DNA of 55,648 bases, from positions 1-55,648 of IMG/VR virus record IMGVR_UViG_3300017756_003602, one strand, 5' to 3'. Source of the stretch: a virus. Of the stretch, positions 29,334 to 38,747 are shown in pieces (position 1 is the stretch's first letter; every line of letters starts with the position of its first letter). The position numbers and the translations under genes are program-made. Below the pieces are notes generated by a model. That model saw only the letters and a list, made by a program, of their open reading frames with translations. It did not search any database and was not told the DNA's origin.

Positions 29334-29984
29334 ATGGCAACACGTAAAGTTATTGATGCAATTGCGCAAGTGCGAGCAACGCTTGTAGATAATACAAGTA
29401 CACGCTGGCCTAATCCTGAACTACTAAACGCCTATAACAATGCTGTATTGGCAGTGGTGAACCTTCGTCCTGATGCTAGCACTAAGAACGTTGCGTTCAC
29501 GCTGGTAGCAGGCGAGTCAAAGCAAACCTTGCCTAGTGATGGTCTTCGCTGGATGGACGTTGTTTACGATGTAAATTCAGGCCAGCCGATTAGAAGCACT
29601 AAGCGCCGCATATTGGACGATCAAATACCTAATTGGCACAACACGCCAGGTGATCGCGTAGCAAGTTGGGCATTTGATGAGCGCGACCCGAAGACAATTT
29701 ATGTTTACCCTCAACCGTCACAGGCTAAGGATATTCAGATTGTTTACTCGGTAGCACCACAAGCGGTCAATATTACTGATTTTGAGAACGACACCACCAC
29801 TATCAGTATTGATGATTGCTATTTCAATGCAATCAAAGAGTACATGCTTTATTCAGCTTACTCGAAAGATGCAGATTACGCAGCTAACGCACAACGCGCA
29901 GCCTCGCATTACAGCATTTTCGAGCGTGCACTAGGTAATAAATCTGGTGTAGATAAAGCGGCTAACCCTGAAGAGCGCATGTAA
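29334..29984 (+). CDS. Head-tail adaptor protein
   Basis: 216 residues. Helical N-terminus (KVIDAIAQVRATLVDNTSTR WPN order) with ELLNAYNNAVLAVVNLRPDA, then a beta domain (ESKQTLPSDGLRWMDVVYDV, RVASWAFDERDPKTIYVYPQ) and a C-terminal helical part (DDCYFNAIKEYMLYSAYSKD, YAANAQRAASHYSIFERALG). This is the recognised layout of podovirus adaptor (gp4/gp6-like) proteins that form a ring under the portal. Confidence 0.75.
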   Translation: MATRKVIDAIAQVRATLVDNTSTRWPNPELLNAYNNAVLAVVNLRPDASTKNVAFTLVAGESKQTLPSDGLRWMDVVYDVNSGQPIRSTKRRILDDQIPNWHNTPGDRVASWAFDERDPKTIYVYPQPSQAKDIQIVYSVAPQAVNITDFENDTTTISIDDCYFNAIKEYMLYSAYSKDADYAANAQRAASHYSIFERALGNKSGVDKAANPEERM

Positions 29985-30596
29985 ATGGTAACTTTTGATA
30001 GCTTATCCACGCTTGTAGCGCCTTACACACCCAATGTGCCAGCGTTCACAGCGGCTAATGCTATCCGCGAGGCAGCACGTGACTTTTTACGTCACGTGTT
30101 TGCCTATCAGCGCGAGATAGAGATTTGTGTAATTGAAGGCGAAGCGAAGTACAAAATAGAGCCGTATGACGCACACACCGAAGTTGTATCGATACTTGAA
30201 GTAAAGCGCTGTGATAGTGATGTGCTTACGCAGATGCAAAAAGACAATCGCGACACATACAGCGGCAAGCCTAGTCACTACATCGGCACCTTTGATCGCA
30301 CAATCAAACTCTTTCCCGTTCCTAATAAAGATGAAGAGTTAACGGTAACCATTGCGGTTCGTCCAACCTTTCAAGCGCCCATTATTGATAGAGCAGTGTT
30401 TGACGATAACGCTGAAGCTTTTCGATGGGGAGCGCTAGCTATTCTCAAAAAACACCCTGGCACTGAATGGTTTTCACCTGAAGAAGTGCCGTATTACGAA
30501 AACCTCTTCCTTGAAGCGAAAAACAAGAAAGCTGAAGAAATCAGACTTGGCAACATGCCTAACAACATGAAACTGGAAATTCCTAGCTTCCTATGA
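29985..30596 (+). CDS. Tail-adaptor / tubular-like structural protein
   Basis: 203 residues starting one base after the previous stop. Opens with a helix (AFTAANAIREAARDFLRHVF), then beta segments (EICVIEGEAKYKIEPYDAHT, RTIKLFPVPNKDEELTVTIA) and a C-terminal helix (YENLFLEAKNKKAEEIRLGN). The IREAARDF and E-G-x-x-x-Y-x-I-x-P pattern is common in proteins that join the adaptor ring to the tail. Specific role uncertain. Confidence 0.72.
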   Translation: MVTFDSLSTLVAPYTPNVPAFTAANAIREAARDFLRHVFAYQREIEICVIEGEAKYKIEPYDAHTEVVSILEVKRCDSDVLTQMQKDNRDTYSGKPSHYIGTFDRTIKLFPVPNKDEELTVTIAVRPTFQAPIIDRAVFDDNAEAFRWGALAILKKHPGTEWFSPEEVPYYENLFLEAKNKKAEEIRLGNMPNNMKLEIPSFL

Positions 30597-32545
30597 CCGG
30601 CATTTATAAAACTGGCACGATAACACTCAACAGTAATTCAAACATCGTGACAGGTAATGGCACGCTCTTTCAAAGCGTTGCCAATGCGCGTTTGGGTGAT
30701 TTGTTTTCGCTTGACGGTAAAGAGTTCTTTGAAATTTACCAAGTCGATACCGAAACGCAGCTACGCATTAGAAACTTGGTTACTGGTGCTAAGTATCAAG
30801 GCCAAAGCGTTGCCTCCGTTAGCTATGCTATAGTGCGAAACTTTGCAGCCTCAACCGATGCGCAAATAGCTTCTGATGTTGTCAGTCTTCAGCAACGATG
30901 GCACGAACGCGAAAGAGAAATGACAGAGTGGTTTGCTTCTGATGCAAATTACCACCAAATCACCGACATTCGCGGCGATAAGGTATTAGTCATTACGCCA
31001 ACCGGTCTTAATAACCTAGTTGATGGCCCTGTTAATATTGAAGACTTTGGCTTCCCAGTTGCCAAAGAAAGCCAAGCGCTAGACCTAAATGACTTTCCTG
31101 CAGGCATTTTCTATACTCGCCCATTATCAATTGCTCACCAGCCCCCTGGCTTTGGCTCTGGCATAAAGCTTGTTATCACCAATAAAAGTGAAGCGATTTT
31201 CTATCAGAAAATCATTGAGCTTAGTACGTCAAAAGTTCGCTATCGTATTGCCACTACAGCCGCCAATGCTGAGTTATGGAACACGCTAGGTAGCGAGGAT
31301 GGAGGAAGCGCACAAGTAACATGGAATGACATTCAGGGTGACATTCCAGCCACTGCTACAAGATGGCCTAGCTTCCAAGAGGTGACTGGCGATGTAGCGC
31401 AAATACTTCCAGATACTGCAAAGCGGTGGCCTTCATTCAGTGAGGTAAGTGGTGACATAAACAGCTTGCTTGCTGATTTTGCTAAACGTTGGCCGAGCTT
31501 TGAGGAAGTGACCGGCGATATTTTGGCTGTATTGCCAGAGACCGCTAAACGATGGCCTAACTTTCAAGAGGTGGCCGGATCTTTGGAAGTTGAACAGCTG
31601 CCAGAAGCCATAACACGAGATAAGAAGTCTCTATCACTTAGCCCACCTATAAAACGCGAGCCGAGTATTAGTCAAATACTGACTGACTACCCTACTTTGA
31701 AAAGCACCGAGGTAAGGCCTACAGCTTCACCAAACAACAGACGCATGATTCAGTTTGATGACGTGCGCGGCGAGGTTCATGTAGCACTGACAGATAGATG
31801 GTTCACTATTCCTACCACTATTGCCAGTCGGTCGTTCCCAATTTTTTATCGTGGTTTGATACTGCGCTTCAATAATAACAGTTCGTACACCGGCAATATC
31901 AAAATGCGTGTCTACCCGATGGGAACGGGCGGTTTAGGGTTGCCCAACAACCCCACGCTGGCTAATCACCAATGGCATGAGTACGAAACCAGCGTAACGA
32001 ACCTTTATAAAATTGGTGAGTTCAACAGCGAGTACTTCGAGGGAATCATTGAGTACATCGAACTAGATAGCGGATGGCACAAGTTCGATGTAAACCAGTC
32101 TGATGTTGGCTCATTAAACGCCAAGTTTGATACTGCATTTGGCACTTTGCGTTCACCCTTCAGAGCGTTCTATCAAAAGGCTGATGGCTATTGGTACAGC
32201 GAAGATATGTTCCCCGATACGCTTGATGAGATTGGTCCAAGCTGGGCGCAGGATGCCAGCAACCCTCGCAAATTTACTGTTACTGACGCTACGAGCGGCA
32301 GTGATGCTCTCAGGTTCTTTAGTGACTCCTACGACGATTTTCAATTTGAAGTAGTGTTAGTCGCTGAATATCTCAACAACACACTAGCTCTGACTGTTTC
32401 AAATCGTGACCCAAACCGAATGTACTACGCAGGTTCTGGAAGGTTCATTACTGACGAACGCATCTATTTTAAACGCGCTGGTTCAAAAGTGACTGGTGCT
32501 ATCACTGTTGAGTCAATAAAAATGAGAATCCCGCACTATGGATAG
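30593..32545 (+). CDS. Tail fibre / spike protein with 21-residue repeats
   Basis: 650 residues, ATGA overlap. The N-terminal domain (1-80) resembles head- or baseplate-binding domains of phage fibres (GTITLNSNSNIVTGNGTLFQ). A helical linker with LQQRWHEREREMTEWF follows. Residues 257-340 hold four 21-residue repeats of the RWPSFQEVTGDVAQILPDTA type starting at 257, 278, 299 and 320, probably a trimeric stalk. The C-terminal half is beta-rich and may be receptor-binding. Function by architecture. Confidence 0.72.
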   Translation: MTGIYKTGTITLNSNSNIVTGNGTLFQSVANARLGDLFSLDGKEFFEIYQVDTETQLRIRNLVTGAKYQGQSVASVSYAIVRNFAASTDAQIASDVVSLQQRWHEREREMTEWFASDANYHQITDIRGDKVLVITPTGLNNLVDGPVNIEDFGFPVAKESQALDLNDFPAGIFYTRPLSIAHQPPGFGSGIKLVITNKSEAIFYQKIIELSTSKVRYRIATTAANAELWNTLGSEDGGSAQVTWNDIQGDIPATATRWPSFQEVTGDVAQILPDTAKRWPSFSEVSGDINSLLADFAKRWPSFEEVTGDILAVLPETAKRWPNFQEVAGSLEVEQLPEAITRDKKSLSLSPPIKREPSISQILTDYPTLKSTEVRPTASPNNRRMIQFDDVRGEVHVALTDRWFTIPTTIASRSFPIFYRGLILRFNNNSSYTGNIKMRVYPMGTGGLGLPNNPTLANHQWHEYETSVTNLYKIGEFNSEYFEGIIEYIELDSGWHKFDVNQSDVGSLNAKFDTAFGTLRSPFRAFYQKADGYWYSEDMFPDTLDEIGPSWAQDASNPRKFTVTDATSGSDALRFFSDSYDDFQFEVVLVAEYLNNTLALTVSNRDPNRMYYAGSGRFITDERIYFKRAGSKVTGAITVESIKMRIPHYG

Positions 32546-35435
32546 GCTCTTTGATATCAATTTATCTTCAGCCAATGGCTGGACTGACGGGCAAGAGTGG
32601 GCAGAGTGCAACCCAGCGCAAGAGCTTGAGTCGATTTACAGACGTGTATTTTCTACAAGTGAAGAAGATAACCCCGACTATCGAATTGACCCCGGTGATA
32701 ATTTCTTTATTGCTTCCGCTTCTAATAATGTACGTGACTGGACGCCGAGAACATTGCCGTGGACATTTGACATTCCAAAAGGGCGAGATGGGAATCCACT
32801 ATCATTCTACTTTGGTCTTCAAGTGGGTGAGCGTGAGATTGACGAAAATTTATTTAATCACAGCCCATTCATGCAAAAAGTGTCAGGTGACTTTATCGTG
32901 CTTGGCGCTAACTACCACCGATTTTACGGTTTAAAAGTCAAAGACTCCGATCCTGTATTAAAGCTCAGTAAAGATAACCGAGGCGGCGAGGTGCATGGCG
33001 CATTGCTCATCAATACGCCGCTCATCAACACGCAGGGCTACGCTATGTTTGATTGGATATTACGCAAGCTCACGTTCATTAACACGTTTTTCAAAGCACT
33101 CGATATCCCTTTTAGCTCTAGCAAGGTGTCAACTCAAGACTTTGAAATAAGCGGAAAGGGCGATATTGGTATTGTGATTCGTGCTGGTCACTCCGAAATG
33201 GAAGTGATAGGCGGCACAATTACTAATGAAAACCATGAGTTCAGTGAAAATGAAACGTTACTGCACGGTTTAGAGTTAGAGCAAGGCGATAACGCCGTTG
33301 TGCGCTATGTGGAAACCAAAGGCTTTAGTGGCAACGGGTTCAAGTTCGGCTGTGAAGTCGATGTAAAGGGGCTTATTTCAGACCATGATGGCGCTGGTAT
33401 TGAGTTCTTGGAAGAGTCTACCGCGCGTGACTGCATGGTTAGCTGGACGCGGCAGTTGGCTGGACAGAGCTTTGCTTATTACTTCCATAAAGATGGTGAA
33501 CTGAATAACTGCGGTTGCAACCTAGATGAGACAGGCGGGTTAGGTGTAGTTGTTATTGGCCCCAATGCCACTGTAACCATTAACGGTGGAGATTATCGCG
33601 CGCACTTGCCGTTACCGTTTCTATCGGCTCTTGGAGCCTGTACCGTGAGGCTTAACAACGTAACGCTAAATGGGGTTCTATACAACGAAACAATTGAGCT
33701 TACAGAAGGCGAGTCTTGGCGTGGCGTTAAAGCTACTGTGACACCCAATGTTATACCCGTATACGCGAACAAAGCACTTTCTCTCCCGTACATGCATATT
33801 CCTGCGATGGCTGATGCGATTGCAGTGCAAGGATCAGAACGCCCGTTTGAAAATGTGATCACGCTTCCTAGTGGGGCAAGAATAGCTCCCACGCCTGATG
33901 GGTCACTGCGTTACATTCCAGCTGAAGCGTGGCTGCATTTAGACCCGGGTGAAATAGGTACTGATTATTTCAGGTATTCAACTGAAACACTTATCTACAT
34001 GCATACTTTTGAAATACTGCCTTCGCCTGAAGTTGGTGCGAAAGTTGTGCAGCCTGATGGTTTTAGCGGTTCGGGATGGTCTAAGAGTGGTGGCAATTAC
34101 TACGCGAATGGTACAAGCAATCCACTAACGGCAAACTACAACTTTGAAGCCGATGAAGTTTACCAAGTATCACTAAAGCTAGTAGATAAGCTTAGTGGCT
34201 CGGTCACCCCTAAAATCGGTAGCGAATTAGGCCAATATAGCCACAGCATTGAAGGAACAGAGGTATGGCTTATCCGTGCGCCAGCCAATGCAACACAGGT
34301 TCAAATTACGGCTAGTGGCTACAAAGGCAACGTTCAGAATATCTATGTGCGTAAGCTCCTAAGAACGGAAACACCAGCAGTGCCTACCCTTGCTGGCTCA
34401 GTTTCTGGAGCGACAGTTGACTTGCATTGGAAGCTACCGCCAGTAGATAGACTTAAATTTCGGTATACCGCAGACATCCACGTCCAAAACCAGCAACTTG
34501 ATCATGATGCGCAATCAGGCTACTACCGCAAAGACGCCTCAAAACGTTACTTGTTTGAAAACGTTTGGTCGGAAGGTAAACGTAAAGGCATAAGCCTCTA
34601 CGGTTCAGTGTCTGTTGAAGTCGATGGTTTTAAATGCACTGGTGGCTATGTAGGCCAAAGTGATACATGGCAAGTCGGCATACAGGTAGATTTATACAAC
34701 CCTTACGCCCAAATTCAGCAACTCGGCAACCTCAGCATCGACTTAGGCCTAGAAAGTAACTTTGCGAACTATCAGGCGCAATTCGGTAATTCTGACCCAA
34801 TCGTGGTGAACGGCGCTTACTCGGGCGAAGAAAGCTACTTGTATAGCGCCCATATCTACAATGCTGATTTGCGTAATGGCTCAGACGCTGTAACCGACCT
34901 TAAGAAAAACACGGAGGTTAACAACGCGTATTACCAAGGTGCCTGCAAGATGGTCAGAACACATAAGCATGGTAAAGCGTTAATGGCTAACATTGCGTTT
35001 TCTCAGTCCTACGGCACGCGCGAAGTATTCTCTGTGCAGCATAGCCCTGCAATTATTGAAATATGGAACTGCAGTATTGATGGCATACGCTGCGTCAATG
35101 TGCCTCAACTCGATAATCAGAAAAAAGATAATAGTTACTTCTATGAAGGTCGTGGAACGCTACAAGGGAAAAGAGGCGCTATCGAAGTGCTAAAAACCTA
35201 CCCGACTCTTGACGACCTTAACCGTTTTGCAATGACAGACATGGAGTTTCAATACAAAAGCTCAGGCGGTGCTAGCTGGTACGGTTTGAACTTCCCTGAT
35301 GTTGAACTTCCTGGTGTCATCGGAGCTTTTAAACGTTCATTTTCACTTTCTTCAGGCACATACCAGATCAGATGCCGTTGTTACAACGGTGCGCTTGTTG
35401 GCGCTTGGTCTAACACAATTTCAATTACAGTATAG
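32538..35435 (+). CDS. Beta-helix tailspike, possible polysaccharide-degrading
   Basis: 965 residues. After about 130 N-terminal residues (no clear head-binding match) come repeated right-handed beta-helix style turns: GDIGIVIRAGHSEMEVIGGT, GLELEQGDNAVVRYVETKGF, GNGFKFGCEVDVKGLISDHD, GAGIEFLEESTARDCMVSW, and VVIGPNATVTINGGDY. A jelly-roll-like region (about 490-610) follows, then a second helix-like stretch and a C-terminal Fn3/beta part. This is the plan of phage spikes that bind or cut capsule or O-antigen. Enzymatic residues cannot be named. Confidence 0.75.
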   Translation: MDRLFDINLSSANGWTDGQEWAECNPAQELESIYRRVFSTSEEDNPDYRIDPGDNFFIASASNNVRDWTPRTLPWTFDIPKGRDGNPLSFYFGLQVGEREIDENLFNHSPFMQKVSGDFIVLGANYHRFYGLKVKDSDPVLKLSKDNRGGEVHGALLINTPLINTQGYAMFDWILRKLTFINTFFKALDIPFSSSKVSTQDFEISGKGDIGIVIRAGHSEMEVIGGTITNENHEFSENETLLHGLELEQGDNAVVRYVETKGFSGNGFKFGCEVDVKGLISDHDGAGIEFLEESTARDCMVSWTRQLAGQSFAYYFHKDGELNNCGCNLDETGGLGVVVIGPNATVTINGGDYRAHLPLPFLSALGACTVRLNNVTLNGVLYNETIELTEGESWRGVKATVTPNVIPVYANKALSLPYMHIPAMADAIAVQGSERPFENVITLPSGARIAPTPDGSLRYIPAEAWLHLDPGEIGTDYFRYSTETLIYMHTFEILPSPEVGAKVVQPDGFSGSGWSKSGGNYYANGTSNPLTANYNFEADEVYQVSLKLVDKLSGSVTPKIGSELGQYSHSIEGTEVWLIRAPANATQVQITASGYKGNVQNIYVRKLLRTETPAVPTLAGSVSGATVDLHWKLPPVDRLKFRYTADIHVQNQQLDHDAQSGYYRKDASKRYLFENVWSEGKRKGISLYGSVSVEVDGFKCTGGYVGQSDTWQVGIQVDLYNPYAQIQQLGNLSIDLGLESNFANYQAQFGNSDPIVVNGAYSGEESYLYSAHIYNADLRNGSDAVTDLKKNTEVNNAYYQGACKMVRTHKHGKALMANIAFSQSYGTREVFSVQHSPAIIEIWNCSIDGIRCVNVPQLDNQKKDNSYFYEGRGTLQGKRGAIEVLKTYPTLDDLNRFAMTDMEFQYKSSGGASWYGLNFPDVELPGVIGAFKRSFSLSSGTYQIRCRCYNGALVGAWSNTISITV

Positions 35436-35447
35436 CGAGAACAAGCA

Positions 35448-38400
35448 ATGGCAGAGACAGTACACAGTTTCAGCGATCAGGAAAGCGGTTCACCGTTACC
35501 GCAAGGGTACTCTACCGTTGAGGGTGGCTGGCAAAATTTTGGCAACAACTCAGGGTTAACACCTACATCCACATCAGGACTTAATGTTCTTGGTGTTCCA
35601 GCGGATTTCACAGAGGGATACTTTGAAGCGACACTGAGAGCCAGAGACGCTAGTAACACAACATACGCCAGTCTGCGGTTTCGTTATCAGGATGATGACA
35701 ATAACTGGTTGTTGCAATGGCGAGCCAGCGATGGCGCAGTTAGGTTTGTTAAGCGAATCAATGGTGTAAACACTATTTTCACAGAGGTGGATACGACTGT
35801 TCAAGGTAATGGCACTGTTGCAACGCTGCGTGTTTCGATTGCAGGAGACACCCTAACACCGTCAGTCAATGGCCAAGAAATAACTGGCGCCATCGTAACT
35901 GACCCTGCCCTTAACACATTCCAAACAACTCATGTCCGAATATCAGAGCAGACCTACGCGGTCATGGCAGTTGCATACGATAACGTGGCGAGTGGTGGTG
36001 GAACAGGTGGCGAAACTGGACCTGACGATCCTTTACCTGCTTTAACGATGCACAATATCGAAGGTTTCGCTCGCCAGTACACTAAGGCCGGTAAGATATT
36101 TGATAATCACAGTGCTAACGTTACAGACCGCGAGTATTGGATACGCTTGTATGAGACAAAGGACTGGCCTAACTGGCCTCACGAGCAATATCCCGTTGTC
36201 GCTGAAAGTAGCTCTGACCACGCCAATGGCACTGGCGCTATTCTACTGCGTGTATATGAAGAAACTGGACAATATGATTTAACGCATGCCCCCAGTTGGC
36301 ACGAATGGCAGGAAATCAGCAATTTGCCTGTGTTTGACCACATCGCTACTAAAACAGGCGCTATCTACTCAGACCCGAACCAATCGGAAACCCCAAGCCG
36401 TATCACTAAAGACGGGGTTATTTACTCATTTTTCCATGGCGGCGGTGTGACTGTTGGTGGAGTAGAGGTTCAAGCTACTAAACGAATGGAAAGCGTTAAC
36501 GGCGTAGATTTCACCAACGTTGTAACAACCGATATTGTCTATGACCCGAATTTGCTAGGGGGCAATGGTCATGTTGGCTATCAAGTTGTCGGTAAAAACG
36601 TTGTAAGCGGAATTCCATATACCTACATTACTACAGGCTTGCACGGCGGTGGTAACGACCAAGCTGGTCAGTCGCAAGGGGTTTGGGGCTCTAATGATTT
36701 GGAATCATGGGAGTTGATTCAGACGCACGGAAAAATGCGCGGATATTTAGGTTTGTATTCGGGACTGTCTGACGGTGAACGATTCTACAATGTATATCAA
36801 TTTCACAGCATGAAAAAAGAAGGTGCGTATTATCGCGCGCTTTATTCACAGCGAAATCCAAGTGCCGGAGGTCAAGCTACAAACGCGATAATGGCTGAAA
36901 TCTTGGTTAATGATAAGTTAGAAGCCGTTTCAGCACCGCATTTCTTTTTAGAGCCTACGGTTGGTGGTTTTGACGAGCGGCAAGTGGGTGACGTAACAGA
37001 GCTAGAGTATGCAGGGCGCACGTTTGCTTTCTACGTGACGAGAAACGCTAACGATTTCTCAGAAATAGGTGCTGCATATGTCGAGCACGTACCTCATACA
37101 TGGGAAATTGCAAGACCACTATCAAACAAGACAACACTTCTTTCATTGCAAACGAATGGTTCAGCGCTGAGTACTGGTGTTACTTCCAATCAGACACTGG
37201 GTTTTAAAGCTGAATCTGGCAATGACATGACGGTACTTCCATTACCCGCAAACGGTGATGAAGCGCTGTTAACGTTCGATACGACAATTAACCCATACAA
37301 CCATGAATACATTGATATCTACTTTGATTTCATCGGTAAAGATAGTGCTGATGACATAAATTTGGCATTTGGTATTGCCGATGACGTAGCGAACCCAAGT
37401 CAAGAGCTAAAGGTATTCTGGCCTGCAGCGAGTACAACCAGCAACCCTACACGCGCAACCAAAATGCAGTTGCGTAGCTTAGGCGCTACTAGTGATTTAC
37501 TTGTTTTCACTGATAACTACTTCGGTCAGTCTGATAGCTGGCGTTCGTTTAACGATCAAGGTGATGAAGCACCAGCAGCAAAACACACAGTAGGACTCAG
37601 GTTAGTACCATCGGAAAAAAAAGTATACATGCTACAAGGAAGCGCAGAAAAGCGCGTCTATAGCACTGATGGGATGATTTTCAACCAAGCATTCACGCTG
37701 TTTGTTAAAGCTAATTTAGAAACTACACAGGCGCAAAATTCAAGTGTGTCGCTTGTTGGGGTTCGCGTAATTTCTTCAACTGATGAAGTAATAGCTGTAC
37801 CAGCAGCACCAATGATAAGCGCTAGTAAGTCATCAGATAGCGTTACCGTTTCATCTAGCACAGTGCCTGGTGCCACAGGCTATAAGTATTTCCTTGATAA
37901 CCAGCAAAATGAAACGGGCACATTCACTGGGTTAGAGCCAGAAACAACCTACACCGTTTATGCTCGTGCAAGTAATTCCTTAGGTGATTCCGCACCTAGT
38001 ACGATTCAGACAGTCACTACGGATGCAGCAGAAGCACCAAACCAACCCCCAACAGCAAACGCTGGATTCGACCAATCAATTGCGGCGGGTGCAACCTGTA
38101 TTTTGGATGGATCAGCTTCTAGCGACAGTGATGGCACGATTGCCTCTTACTCATGGCGAAAAGTAAGCGGTCCAACCATAGCGCTTGCCAATGCTAACCA
38201 AGCGGTAGCATCTTTTATCGCGCCGAGTGAATCAACTATTCAAACGCTCGTCTTTGAATTGACAGTGACGGACGATGATGGCGCAACCAGTGCGCCAGAT
38301 ACAGTGACCGTCACCGTTGCCGCCGTTCCTGATGTTGCCGACCCGCTTGATCCTACGCTTAGTGTAATCAGCATTAAGAGTAAGGTAGGCATTGAAGATG

Positions 38401-38747
38401 ATGTGCAGTCGTTTGGTGTGGTGTCACTTTACCAGTACACCGACAACTTTATTCTCTGCGAGGTGGTGAGCAAGTCTAATGCAGCGCTATCGCCTGATTC
38501 ATTCAGTCAAGCGGAATACCGCATTGTCGATAATAAAGGCACCAATGTCGTTAAGTTAGGCTTGGGCACGGGCATCAAAGAGGCTGACGGTAAGTTTCTC
38601 ATACATATCAACTCAGGCATTTTGAACAGTAGCCACAAAGGTTCACTTAAACATCAGTTTGTTGTTTGGAACCAAGCAGGCTACAAGCTCCCGCCTATCT
38701 TTGGTGGCACCGTTAATATCATCCCTGTACTAGAGCCAACTCTATGA
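35448..38747 (+). CDS. Large fibre protein with jelly-roll, propeller, Fn3 and PKD domains
   Basis: 1099 residues. 1-180 resemble a concanavalin-type jelly roll (GYFEATLRARDASNTTYASL, NNWLLQWRASDGAVRFVKRI). 195-560 read like a glycosidase-type beta-propeller (SDPNQSETPSRITKDGVIYS, GVWGSNDLESWELIQTHGKM, RFYNVYQFHSMKKEGAYYRA). A second jelly-roll-like part covers 570-780, Fn3 783-865 (GLEPETTYTVYARASNSLGD), PKD 865-960 (ANAGFDQSIAAGATCILDGS). The final 130 residues end the fibre. Likely binds or trims host-surface glycans. Confidence 0.75.
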   Translation: MAETVHSFSDQESGSPLPQGYSTVEGGWQNFGNNSGLTPTSTSGLNVLGVPADFTEGYFEATLRARDASNTTYASLRFRYQDDDNNWLLQWRASDGAVRFVKRINGVNTIFTEVDTTVQGNGTVATLRVSIAGDTLTPSVNGQEITGAIVTDPALNTFQTTHVRISEQTYAVMAVAYDNVASGGGTGGETGPDDPLPALTMHNIEGFARQYTKAGKIFDNHSANVTDREYWIRLYETKDWPNWPHEQYPVVAESSSDHANGTGAILLRVYEETGQYDLTHAPSWHEWQEISNLPVFDHIATKTGAIYSDPNQSETPSRITKDGVIYSFFHGGGVTVGGVEVQATKRMESVNGVDFTNVVTTDIVYDPNLLGGNGHVGYQVVGKNVVSGIPYTYITTGLHGGGNDQAGQSQGVWGSNDLESWELIQTHGKMRGYLGLYSGLSDGERFYNVYQFHSMKKEGAYYRALYSQRNPSAGGQATNAIMAEILVNDKLEAVSAPHFFLEPTVGGFDERQVGDVTELEYAGRTFAFYVTRNANDFSEIGAAYVEHVPHTWEIARPLSNKTTLLSLQTNGSALSTGVTSNQTLGFKAESGNDMTVLPLPANGDEALLTFDTTINPYNHEYIDIYFDFIGKDSADDINLAFGIADDVANPSQELKVFWPAASTTSNPTRATKMQLRSLGATSDLLVFTDNYFGQSDSWRSFNDQGDEAPAAKHTVGLRLVPSEKKVYMLQGSAEKRVYSTDGMIFNQAFTLFVKANLETTQAQNSSVSLVGVRVISSTDEVIAVPAAPMISASKSSDSVTVSSSTVPGATGYKYFLDNQQNETGTFTGLEPETTYTVYARASNSLGDSAPSTIQTVTTDAAEAPNQPPTANAGFDQSIAAGATCILDGSASSDSDGTIASYSWRKVSGPTIALANANQAVASFIAPSESTIQTLVFELTVTDDDGATSAPDTVTVTVAAVPDVADPLDPTLSVISIKSKVGIEDDVQSFGVVSLYQYTDNFILCEVVSKSNAALSPDSFSQAEYRIVDNKGTNVVKLGLGTGIKEADGKFLIHINSGILNSSHKGSLKHQFVVWNQAGYKLPPIFGGTVNIIPVLEPTL

